A DNA stretch of 36,247 nucleotides from JAUYIV01 sp040882645 (GTDB taxonomy: Bacteria; Actinomycetota; Acidimicrobiia; Spongiisociales; UBA11373). The notes under the pieces are model-generated. The model saw nothing but the letters and a program-made list of their open reading frames with translations. It was not told the origin of the DNA and did not search any database. Where the stretch lies: contig JBBEAX010000027.1 in assembly GCA_040882645.1 (NCBI GenBank), positions 1-36,247 on the forward strand, read 5' to 3'. Positions 16,078-22,257 of this stretch are shown in pieces. The first letter of the stretch is position 1; the number at the start of each line of letters is the position of its first letter. Position numbers and translations under genes: made by a program.

Positions 16078-17505
16078 TCACGTCGGTTCTCCGACACGCT
16101 GAAAACTAGACCCTCCGGTGAGGCCCACCTCCCGGAGGGTTACGTTCATCCGGGGCGCTCCCGACACCTTGACTTCCAGATGGTCTGGGAAGAAGACGAT
16201 CTCATCGAGCAGGTCCGAGGCGATGATCCAGCGTTCCTGATCGGTTGCTTCCTGCCATATTTCGTCGATGTCGAGGTCCGCCAGGTGCCGGGCAACATCC
16301 TCGAAGGCCTGGGCAATCTCGTTGCGTTCCTCCAGCCGGCGTTGGGTCTCGCTGAGTTCGGCCTGGAGCCTGCCCAATTGCATGGTGAGGTCGGCTTCCT
16401 GTTCGGCGAACAGGTCGGCACCGATCTTGTCGGCGTAATGCAGGTCGAGCAGTTTGCGACGCCGCTCCTGGAGATCATCCACGAGTGCGGGGGACCGGCC
16501 CGGACCCCTGCGGGGTACCGGCCCGGTCGCCCTCCGCAACTCGGCCCTGATCGCCTCCTGCAAACCGGCGTCACCACCTACCAGCCGCAATCCGAGCAAA
16601 GCGGCCCGTTCGATCCCTTTGACCGACCGCCTCGGCTGCTTGCAGCCCTGGCCCCGGTGAACGCAGCGGAAGAACCGGCCGCCGTTGCCGTTGCCGTCGA
16701 CCCCAGCGACACGACGACACAGCCCGCAGCGAACGACCCCGGAGAGCGGGTGGCGGCTCTGGCGACGACGGCCTTTGACCCAGCCTCGCTGTGCCCGTTC
16801 CCACTGAGCCTCGGTGACGATGGCCTCATGGTGTCCTGGGAACCACTCGCCACGCCAAACCACTTCGCCCCGGTAGATGCGTGATTCCAAGATGCCCCGA
16901 GCCGTCGAATAGTTGACACCGGTGCGCTTCTCGATGTCCGAGTACGAACTGCCCTCGGCCCGCAGTTTGAAGATGCGTCGGACCGTGTCAGCGTCGCCGT
17001 TGGGAACGAGCTCGCCGTTGAGGAGGTCGTAGCCGGTCTTGGGACGGTTGATCCACTTGCCCTCCTGAACGGCCCTAGCCATTCCCATGACGACGTTCTC
17101 GGCGAGTTGCTCCCGGTAGAACTGAGCGAACGATCCGAGGACGTTGTAGAACATCCGACCGGTGGCCGACGACAGGTCGAGGCGTTCGGTGAACGAATGC
17201 ATAGCAACATCGGCCTTCCCGAACGTGTCGGCCAGCAAGATCAAATCCCCGAGGTTGCGGGAGAGTCGATCCAGCCGCCAGACCAGCAGGTGAGCGACGT
17301 GGCCCTGCTCGACCATTGTGAGGACTTGCTGGAGGCCGGGACGGTCGAGGTTCTTGCCCGATGCCCCCGGTTCTTCGATCACCGTGACCGGTCCGAGGTC
17401 GTGGAGTTCGGCGTAGGCACGGAGCTTGTCAGCCTGCCCGTCGATCGAGTAGCCCTCGGCGGCCTGCTCCTCGGTCGAAACCCGGCAGTAGGCGACCGTC
17501 AGCAC
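16078..17505 (-). CDS. large serine recombinase (resolvase/invertase superfamily)
   Basis: 475 aa. The catalytic domain holds the nucleophile Ser10 in AYCRVSTEEQ, the Arg-rich VWRLDRLSRNL and the TERLDLSSATGRMFYNVLGSFAQ motifs. The recombinase domain follows (KTGYDLLNGELVPNGDADTV), then a zinc ribbon (CGLC, later C and C near 285-310) and a coiled-coil C-terminus (about 370-430). Length is at the short end for large serine recombinases. GTG at 17505 is preceded by AGGAGG and 7 nt; the open frame upstream of it lacks support. It lies at the end of a minus-strand unit (HTH, Rep, 30-aa ORF, recombinase), ending 65 bp from the left arm sites. It could move the left module or act on another att site; its own sites are not evident. 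Confidence 0.85.
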   Translation of the reverse strand: MLTVAYCRVSTEEQAAEGYSIDGQADKLRAYAELHDLGPVTVIEEPGASGKNLDRPGLQQVLTMVEQGHVAHLLVWRLDRLSRNLGDLILLADTFGKADVAMHSFTERLDLSSATGRMFYNVLGSFAQFYREQLAENVVMGMARAVQEGKWINRPKTGYDLLNGELVPNGDADTVRRIFKLRAEGSSYSDIEKRTGVNYSTARGILESRIYRGEVVWRGEWFPGHHEAIVTEAQWERAQRGWVKGRRRQSRHPLSGVVRCGLCRRVAGVDGNGNGGRFFRCVHRGQGCKQPRRSVKGIERAALLGLRLVGGDAGLQEAIRAELRRATGPVPRRGPGRSPALVDDLQERRRKLLDLHYADKIGADLFAEQEADLTMQLGRLQAELSETQRRLEERNEIAQAFEDVARHLADLDIDEIWQEATDQERWIIASDLLDEIVFFPDHLEVKVSGAPRMNVTLREVGLTGGSSFQRVGEPT

Positions 17506-17591
17506 TCGACATCCTCCTGGCGCTTGCGAACGATGCGCAGGCTTACAGCGACGAGGACCGACGCTACCCGCTCGTAGTCCCGGGCGCTCAT
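17499..17591 (-). CDS. 30-aa coupled small protein between rep and recombinase
   Basis: The ATG at 17591 overlaps the rep stop (ATGA) and its TGA overlaps the recombinase start. It encodes MSARDYERVASVLVAVSLRI plus ten mostly basic or acidic residues. Short ORFs starting M(S/T)ARDYE are, from memory, common in actinobacterial phages and plasmids. The exact overlap at both ends argues that it is translated. Role unknown; it may simply carry ribosomes across the gap. Confidence 0.55.
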   Translation of the reverse strand: MSARDYERVASVLVAVSLRIVRKRQEDVEC

Positions 17592-18685
17592 AGCCCCCAC
17601 TCCCACTTCTGGCGCTTCTTGTGCACCCGGGCAGAGAACGGGATACCGGTCTCCCGCTCATAGTCACGCAGCACCGGGTCGATAAGGTCGAGGCTCGCTC
17701 CAATCGAATCGACGTTGCGGATAGCCGCAAACGACGAGAGATACCCGCACAGACCTTGGATGATCTGCCGCTCGGTTGCCGCCTTCTTCGACGATGTTGT
17801 CCGCTGGACCGTCACCGCTCGATCCCTCAGCGACACGTTGCGGATTGCCTCCCACTCGGGAGCGACAGGTGCCCGAGATCGGGTCTTGTCCGCCGTCGGC
17901 TGGCGATACGAGAGCCACTCGGTGCCGTAACCCCACAGCCCCGCAAGGTTGGAGAACAGATCGTCAGGGGACTCGATCTCGCATTGATGGAGCACCTTGC
18001 GCCCGAATTCGATCTCGACCCGTGCAACCGGCTCCCCAGGCCGGTACTTCTCGCCCCACATCTCGAACCAATAGTCGGCACCGGTCTTGCGAGCCTGCCC
18101 CGACTTCTCATACATCCGGGCCGTGATCCCACCGCCTCGACGCTTGCCGAACTGGAACCCGGTCAGATCCCCGGCCTCCTCGAAGGTGGCGAGGGTCCGG
18201 GCCCGGCACACGAACCGCTCCCGAGTGTTGGCCCCAGGCCAGAACCCCTGCACATCGGCGAACAGGTCCGCACGAGCCACCGACCACTCCACGCTGGCAA
18301 CCGTCGAGACCACCGACGAGAAGGTGTCCACCGTCGCCGCCGGCCCAATGCCATGCAGCAACTGCGCCTTGGGCTGGACCCGAACGGCCGGCAGATGCTC
18401 ACTCGGGGTGAACCCAATCAGCCCGTACTCGTGCGACAACCTGTACGGATACCGACCCCACCCGAACGGAGTCAGCCCGAACTCCACTCCGCCAAGATCG
18501 AACCCAACCGGCTCACGGCCGTCCAACGCTCGACCCCTGGCACGCTCCAACCGGTCGACGAACGCTTCCGGCAAGACCGCACGACCCGACAGGTACATGG
18601 AGTCGATGCCAGACGCCAACTCTCGTACTTGCGACGATGCGACTATCTCGAAAGACCGGTCAGCCTCGGAAGGAGAGTGGGACAT
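17588..18685 (-). CDS. Rep_trans-type replication initiation / relaxase-like protein
   Basis: 365 aa. Motifs resemble the rolling-circle initiator family found in pT181-type plasmids and ICE relaxases: VARADLFADVQG (metal/fold motif, about 135-146), ITARMYEKSGQ (catalytic Tyr/Lys region, about 187-197) and VARVEIEFGRKVL (acidic motif, about 218-230). The C-terminal 100 residues are less conserved. It probably nicks an origin to start rolling-circle replication or mobilisation of the element. Downstream of an HTH protein and coupled to the 30-aa ORF. The start ATG at 18685 has only a weak Shine-Dalgarno. Confidence 0.7.
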   Translation of the reverse strand: MSHSPSEADRSFEIVASSQVRELASGIDSMYLSGRAVLPEAFVDRLERARGRALDGREPVGFDLGGVEFGLTPFGWGRYPYRLSHEYGLIGFTPSEHLPAVRVQPKAQLLHGIGPAATVDTFSSVVSTVASVEWSVARADLFADVQGFWPGANTRERFVCRARTLATFEEAGDLTGFQFGKRRGGGITARMYEKSGQARKTGADYWFEMWGEKYRPGEPVARVEIEFGRKVLHQCEIESPDDLFSNLAGLWGYGTEWLSYRQPTADKTRSRAPVAPEWEAIRNVSLRDRAVTVQRTTSSKKAATERQIIQGLCGYLSSFAAIRNVDSIGASLDLIDPVLRDYERETGIPFSARVHKKRQKWEWGL

Positions 18686-18694
18686 CGAGTCGAC

Positions 18695-19063
18695 CTAGCC
18701 CTGGTTCTCCGGGCGATTCTTGAGATAGTGATCCCAGAACGCTTGACGATCGAGTTTGACACCGACCACCGAGTACTCGTCCGGATGCACCTTGAAGACG
18801 GTGCGGAACTTCTTGAGCTTGCGGTAGATCGTCGCTCGGTGCCACCCGATCCGCTCCAGCCCCTCGAAGCCCCCATGCAAATGCCACATCATCCAAAAGC
18901 CCATCAGATCAGCCGTCCAGTTACCGGCTAGGCGCTTGATCGCCTGATCCACCCACCCCGGCCGAACCGAGTTGGCCGCAGCCGCATACGCCTCCCAAGC
19001 ACGCCGAGCCCGCCCCTTCCCCTCCGAGGACTCCGAACGCTGCTTCCTAAGGTCATCGCTCAT
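18695..19063 (-). CDS. HTH protein upstream of rep
   Basis: 122 aa. A central segment (GGFEGLERIGWHRATIYRKL) looks like a helix-turn-helix of the kind found in plasmid and phage regulators. The N-terminus is charged and the rest helical. The ATG at 19063 is chosen because TATGCT lies exactly 6 nt upstream (leaderless); the frame is open further upstream but without support. It heads the four-gene minus-strand unit and may regulate rep. Confidence 0.6.
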   Translation of the reverse strand: MSDDLRKQRSESSEGKGRARRAWEAYAAAANSVRPGWVDQAIKRLAGNWTADLMGFWMMWHLHGGFEGLERIGWHRATIYRKLKKFRTVFKVHPDEYSVVGVKLDRQAFWDHYLKNRPENQG

Positions 19064-19069
19064 AGTCGC

Positions 19070-19075
19070 AGCATA
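19070..19075 (-). promoter_or_regulatory. -10 element of the HTH-rep-recombinase unit
   Basis: TATGCT on the minus strand, 6 nt before the ATG at 19063. A TTGCAC about 19 nt further upstream is a weak -35 candidate. Confidence 0.4.
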
Positions 19076-19125
19076 GCGACCAGGAATGACAGGCGTGCAA
19101 TTCCGTCCGACACTCCACCTACGAT

Positions 19126-19162
19126 GCTGTTTGAGGGTGCTGTGATACAGGACACGCACCCG
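19126..19162 (+). repeat. 37-bp direct repeat, left copy
   Basis: Matches 22213-22249 at 35 of 37 positions. It contains CTGTGATACAG (4-bp inverted repeat) nested inside GGGTG...CACCC. It lies just upstream of the DUF2441-like gene. With the other copy it brackets a 3.1-kb block of accessory genes. Confidence 0.8.
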
Positions 19163-19182
19163 AGAGAGAGCAGGGGTGGACG

Positions 19183-19728
19183 ATGCCGAGGTATTTCCAT
19201 GTGGACCGAAATGGGCGTCTCTCACCCGATCTCACTATCGAGCTTCAGGTATTCGATGATGTAGATCCTCCCGAGATGCAGGCCCATCTTGCATCGCTGT
19301 TTCCTGACGGGGTCACCCACCACGGAGATCAGTACTTCGTGACGGAGAACCGGGCCCTCGACACCAGTGCGGCCATAGAACTGTTGTTCGAGATGGTCCG
19401 CCGGGCCGACTTCGTAGAACGTCCATCCAGGTATCAGTCATTCTTCGCCGCTACGGATGTCGATCACGCTCGGGCTTTCGGTCGTACCTATGGTCACGGC
19501 CGGCCGTTCAGCATCTGGGAGGTGGAGGCCTCCGAAGGATTCGAAGCGGACATGAATCTCATCACTACGGCTGCCCGGTTCTCCTCGCTGGGCATGTCTC
19601 TCAGGGCGGCGGACTATTGGGCGGGCCGTACTTCTCCGGGTTCCCCCCTCCTTGAGGTGTTGCTGAAGCCTCCCGTTCGGGTTGTCGAGCAAGTCGAGGA
19701 ATGGGACTACCAGCCACTCGGCGATTAG
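19183..19728 (+). CDS. DUF2441-like protein, possible ADP-ribosyltransferase fold
   Basis: 181 aa, no signal peptide. It opens PRYFHVDRNGRL, has VERPSRYQSFFAATDVDHARAF (about 79-100) and IWEVEA (about 110-115), then LLEVLLKPPVRV near the end. The order (His/Arg near the N-terminus, SRYQSFFA segment, later strand with WEVE) resembles DUF2441 and the ADP-ribosyltransferase-like folds. Assignment is from memory of the pattern, not from a search. If correct it could be a toxin or effector. AGCAGGGG lies upstream of the ATG. It stands alone on the plus strand, facing two minus-strand genes. Confidence 0.6.
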   Translation: MPRYFHVDRNGRLSPDLTIELQVFDDVDPPEMQAHLASLFPDGVTHHGDQYFVTENRALDTSAAIELLFEMVRRADFVERPSRYQSFFAATDVDHARAFGRTYGHGRPFSIWEVEASEGFEADMNLITTAARFSSLGMSLRAADYWAGRTSPGSPLLEVLLKPPVRVVEQVEEWDYQPLGD

Positions 19729-19742
19729 TGGGCTTCGGTGTG

Positions 19743-19772
19743 GTTCGTCTCTCGGCGCAGGGAGAAACGAAC
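19743..19772. terminator. hairpin between convergent genes
   Basis: GTTCGT (19743-19748) pairs with ACGAAC (19767-19772), with TCTC/GAGA continuing inside after one mismatch. It sits 15 nt past the DUF2441-like stop and 18 nt from the stop of the opposing gene, so it could serve both strands. Confidence 0.35.
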
Positions 19773-19790
19773 GGCCGCCCTCCGTTCTGC

Positions 19791-20354
19791 CTAGGAGTTG
19801 GCCATGATGGTGATGATGGCGGCGTAGATCTCTGCACAGTCCATTTCCATCCCGTCGGGGATGGCTAGATCAACGGCTTCCATCATGGTCAGATTCGTCT
19901 CGCCGACCAGCCCCTGTTCCTCCAGGAGCTCCACCGAGCGCACGGCCATGTCCCCGATCATCGAACGGGATTGCGTGCACTTCAATTCCAGGCGGTCCAG
20001 AACCTGCTCGTAGGGTCGCACCTCGGCGTCCGATACGCTCACCGAACCCTTGTCGATGGCTGCGAGTAGGAATTCCGGGTCATCCTCTGAGTAGCGAGCG
20101 GTCGTCGTTGTCGCACGACTCGTGGTCGTGGTCGGCGCCTTCGTCGTTGTCGGGGCAGCAGTGGACGTCACCGCAGCCTCCGTGGTGCTGGGCGCTTCCG
20201 GAGAGGTTGTGGCCGAGGTCGTCGCTGGCGAGGCCTCTTGGGTTCCGTCGTCACTATCGACGAAAGGCCCCACCACGACACCCAGCAGGAGCAGACCGAG
20301 GAGAATCTGTTGCCACAGCTTCCGTCTCCGCCACCATGCCGCCAATGCGTTCAC
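19791..20354 (-). CDS. membrane-anchored protein with Thr/Ser linker
   Basis: 187 aa. A basic N-terminus (AAWWRRRKLWQQ) precedes one membrane helix (ILLGLLLLGVVVGPFV), then an Ala/Ser/Thr linker of about 60 residues and an exported helical domain of about 100 residues with two cysteines (KCTQS, MDCAE) that could form a disulfide. GTG at 20354 is preceded by GGAGG and 6 nt; the longer upstream frame overlaps the next gene. Layout is like the Excalibur protein upstream (anchor, Thr linker, small domain), so they may have related surface roles. No family recognised. Confidence 0.65.
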   Translation of the reverse strand: MNALAAWWRRRKLWQQILLGLLLLGVVVGPFVDSDDGTQEASPATTSATTSPEAPSTTEAAVTSTAAPTTTKAPTTTTSRATTTTARYSEDDPEFLLAAIDKGSVSVSDAEVRPYEQVLDRLELKCTQSRSMIGDMAVRSVELLEEQGLVGETNLTMMEAVDLAIPDGMEMDCAEIYAAIITIMANS

Positions 20355-20436
20355 GATGAGCCTCCACGCCTGGGATTGCTGGTGGCTAGCGTAGCGGGAC
20401 TCGACGGGCCGCTTCATCTCCCGCAAATGGACTAGG

Positions 20437-20982
20437 TCACGGGAGCGACTCGCAGGCGATGCCGTCGTTGTCTGCATCCAGTCGCGCCACGTCGCCGTAG
20501 TAGGGGTAGTACTTGTCGAACCATGCCTGGGCCTCTCGCTGCGTGGGGAAGTCGCCGCAGTTCTTTGAGTCTCCGGGGTTGTTTGGAATCGCCTTGGTCG
20601 TTGTCGTGGCCGGGGCAGGTTGGGTGGTGGTCACGGCTTGGCTGGTAGTACTCACCTGGGTGCTCGGAGTCGCCACGGCCTGAGGACTGGAGGTCGTCGT
20701 GGTAGGAGGGAGGGTGGTTGAGGGAACGGCAGTGGTGGTGGTCGATTGGCGCGTCGTCGTGGTCGGTTCGACCGTGGTCCTGGGCGTTTGGGTGGTCGAT
20801 GTTTCCAAGCCTTGCACGATTGTTGTCGTCGCCTCCGTGATGTTCGGTCCTGCGGTCCGAACCCCAGGGCCTTCAGAGGACAGGGCGTTGCCTGCGACTC
20901 CTAGCGCGATCACTCCTCCGATGATTCCTAACTTGGAGTTGCGGCTCGCGCCGCTCCAGGCCGATCGGATCTTCTCCCACAC
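20437..20982 (-). CDS. Excalibur calcium-binding-domain membrane protein
   Basis: 181 aa. A short cytoplasmic segment (VWEKIRSAWSGASRNSKL), one membrane helix (GIIGGVIALGVAGNAL), a Thr-rich linker of about 100 residues, and a C-terminal Excalibur domain: NCGDFPTQREAQAWFDKYYP and DADNDGIACESLP, the latter a DxDxDGxxC calcium loop with the paired cysteine. Excalibur domains occur on actinobacterial and Bacillus surface proteins and nucleases. The GTG at 20982 follows AAGGAG with 9 nt; the open frame extends upstream, where it overlaps another possible ORF. Confidence 0.75.
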   Translation of the reverse strand: MWEKIRSAWSGASRNSKLGIIGGVIALGVAGNALSSEGPGVRTAGPNITEATTTIVQGLETSTTQTPRTTVEPTTTTRQSTTTTAVPSTTLPPTTTTSSPQAVATPSTQVSTTSQAVTTTQPAPATTTTKAIPNNPGDSKNCGDFPTQREAQAWFDKYYPYYGDVARLDADNDGIACESLP

Positions 20983-21265
20983 TGTTACCTGCTCCTTGAG
21001 TCTCGAAGCATGGCATACCCTGGCATCTGATGTGGGCTCCTCGTCTGACATTCGGCGCCGGCTCCGACTGCGTCTGCGCAAGCCGTGCCCTCTCAGCAGC
21101 CTCCGGCACCGCCGCAAGCAGTTTCTCCCGAGCGTTGCGGAGCCCCGCAATCTCCTCCTCTAGCGATCGCCCCCTCAAGCTCTCTATCGCCCGGTATACG
21201 TCCGCCAAGCTCCCAGGGTCAGAGGCTTGTCTGACCTCGCCACCCGACGGCTCGTCCGCACTCAT
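20873..21265 (-). CDS. possible coiled-coil protein overlapping the Excalibur gene
   Basis: An ATG at 21265 opens a frame whose first 70 codons look like a real protein: DVYRAIESLRGRSLEEEIAG and so on, a likely coiled coil, then a Cys pair (RCQGMPCFETQ). The last third overlaps the Excalibur gene in another frame and becomes Arg-rich and unlike protein. Either a short gene ends near the Excalibur start after a frameshift, or an original N-terminal part of the Excalibur protein was separated by a frameshift. AGGGG upstream is a weak Shine-Dalgarno. Confidence 0.35.
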   Translation of the reverse strand: MSADEPSGGEVRQASDPGSLADVYRAIESLRGRSLEEEIAGLRNAREKLLAAVPEAAERARLAQTQSEPAPNVRRGAHIRCQGMPCFETQGAGNSVGEDPIGLERREPQLQVRNHRRSDRARSRRQRPVL

Positions 21266-21304
21266 TAGCCCTGGCCCCAGGGCTTGAGTCTCCAACCAGG
21301 GTCT

Positions 21305-21330
21305 GACTCATCGACCGAAGGCTCTCCGAC
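21305..21330 (+). repeat. 26-bp direct repeat, left copy
   Basis: Matches 25639-25664 at 23 of 26 positions (GACTCATC..CCGAAGGCTC.CCGAC). Lies in the 230-nt gap before the lipoprotein gene. In the same gap two related strings, ACACGATCGAGGGTGTAGGG and GCACGATCTAGGGTTCAGGG (about 21366-21413), form a degenerate local repeat. Confidence 0.6.
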
Positions 21331-21498
21331 GCGACGAGTTTGGTTGGCCTAATCAAGTCAAGAAGACACGATCGAGGGTGTAGGGTCACGAAGGCACGAT
21401 CTAGGGTTCAGGGCAGTGTCAGAGTTGAATTCCATGAAGCAGCCGCACTCGCAGTCACCTTTCTCGTTAGGGGCGACTCTTCCTAGGAGAAGCCTCGG

Positions 21499-21840
21499 AT
21501 GACATTCCCGCGCTCTAGCCGATACGACCGCGCCGCAACCGCATCACGCGCTCCTCTCCGAATGGTTCGGTCATTCGCTATTTGCTCTCTCATGCTTCTC
21601 ATGCTCGGGTGTGCCCCGGGTGATCCCGAACCGGAGCCTGCTACCCGTAGCGACCCCGACTGGCTGTGTTCCGACTACGCCTACTACGTCGACACGCTCA
21701 TGTGGGGCTTGGTCGAGGCGACCGATGACGGCGAAATCACGGTTTCACAGCGGAACAGCACATTTCGTGACGCCGAGCGGACGCTCAGGGACGAGGGTTG
21801 CTATCAGTTCTCCGACTTCCCATGGGATCGCTACAGGTAA
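21499..21840 (+). CDS. small lipoprotein (113 aa)
   Basis: Long basic n-region, hydrophobic core and lipobox LMLGC (Cys38), then a short acidic exported domain with two further cysteines (WLCSDYAYYV, DEGCYQF) that may pair. AGGAG 9 nt before the ATG at 21499; an internal ATG at 21562 would give a more usual signal length. No family recognised. Followed at 6 nt by a small membrane protein, probably in one transcript. Confidence 0.6.
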   Translation: MTFPRSSRYDRAATASRAPLRMVRSFAICSLMLLMLGCAPGDPEPEPATRSDPDWLCSDYAYYVDTLMWGLVEATDDGEITVSQRNSTFRDAERTLRDEGCYQFSDFPWDRYR

Positions 21841-21846
21841 CGGCTC

Positions 21847-22074
21847 ATGAGTATCTATACAGAGATGACCGAACCTGAGCTGGTGCAATACACTGCCTCA
21901 CACGCCGGTGCAGCTGGTGCCGGGGCGCTTGCCGAACTCACCCGCAGGCACGCCGAGGCCATGCGAGCGAGTAGTAATTCCATCAGGCGGCTCACCTACA
22001 CACTGGTTGTTCTCACCGCGAGCCTCGTCGGCCTGACCGTTGTTCTTCTCGTACTCACAGCCTCGATTGACTGA
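21847..22074 (+). CDS. small single-pass membrane protein (75 aa)
   Basis: Amphipathic or charged N-terminal helix (EPELVQYTASHAGAAGAG, LAELTRRHAEAMR) followed by one C-terminal membrane helix (LVVLTASLVGLTVVLLVLTA). Starts 6 nt after the lipoprotein stop. No family recognised; small proteins of this layout often partner a larger membrane protein. Confidence 0.55.
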   Translation: MSIYTEMTEPELVQYTASHAGAAGAGALAELTRRHAEAMRASSNSIRRLTYTLVVLTASLVGLTVVLLVLTASID

Positions 22075-22212
22075 GGCCCCCATCGACCTCACACTTGCCG
22101 CTCTCGTGTCACATTCCGGCACGCTGCCCGGCGCCAGCATGATGACTTCGATGACACCGGAGGCGGTGTATTTGGAAGTCCCTCCCCCGGCGTGCGGAAA
22201 TGTCAGCGGAAC

Positions 22213-22249
22213 GCTGTTTGAGGGTGCTGTGATACAGGAAGCGCACCCG
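22213..22249 (+). repeat. 37-bp direct repeat, right copy
   Basis: 35 of 37 positions match 19126-19162, same orientation. Lies between the small membrane protein gene and the 3' end of the PIN-like gene. Confidence 0.8.
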
Positions 22250-22257
22250 CCGACTGA

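Noticed and set aside
17621..18931. 436-aa plus-strand open frame opposite rep
   Set aside because: Arg/Pro/His-rich composition and no motif; the minus strand has an initiator with family motifs.
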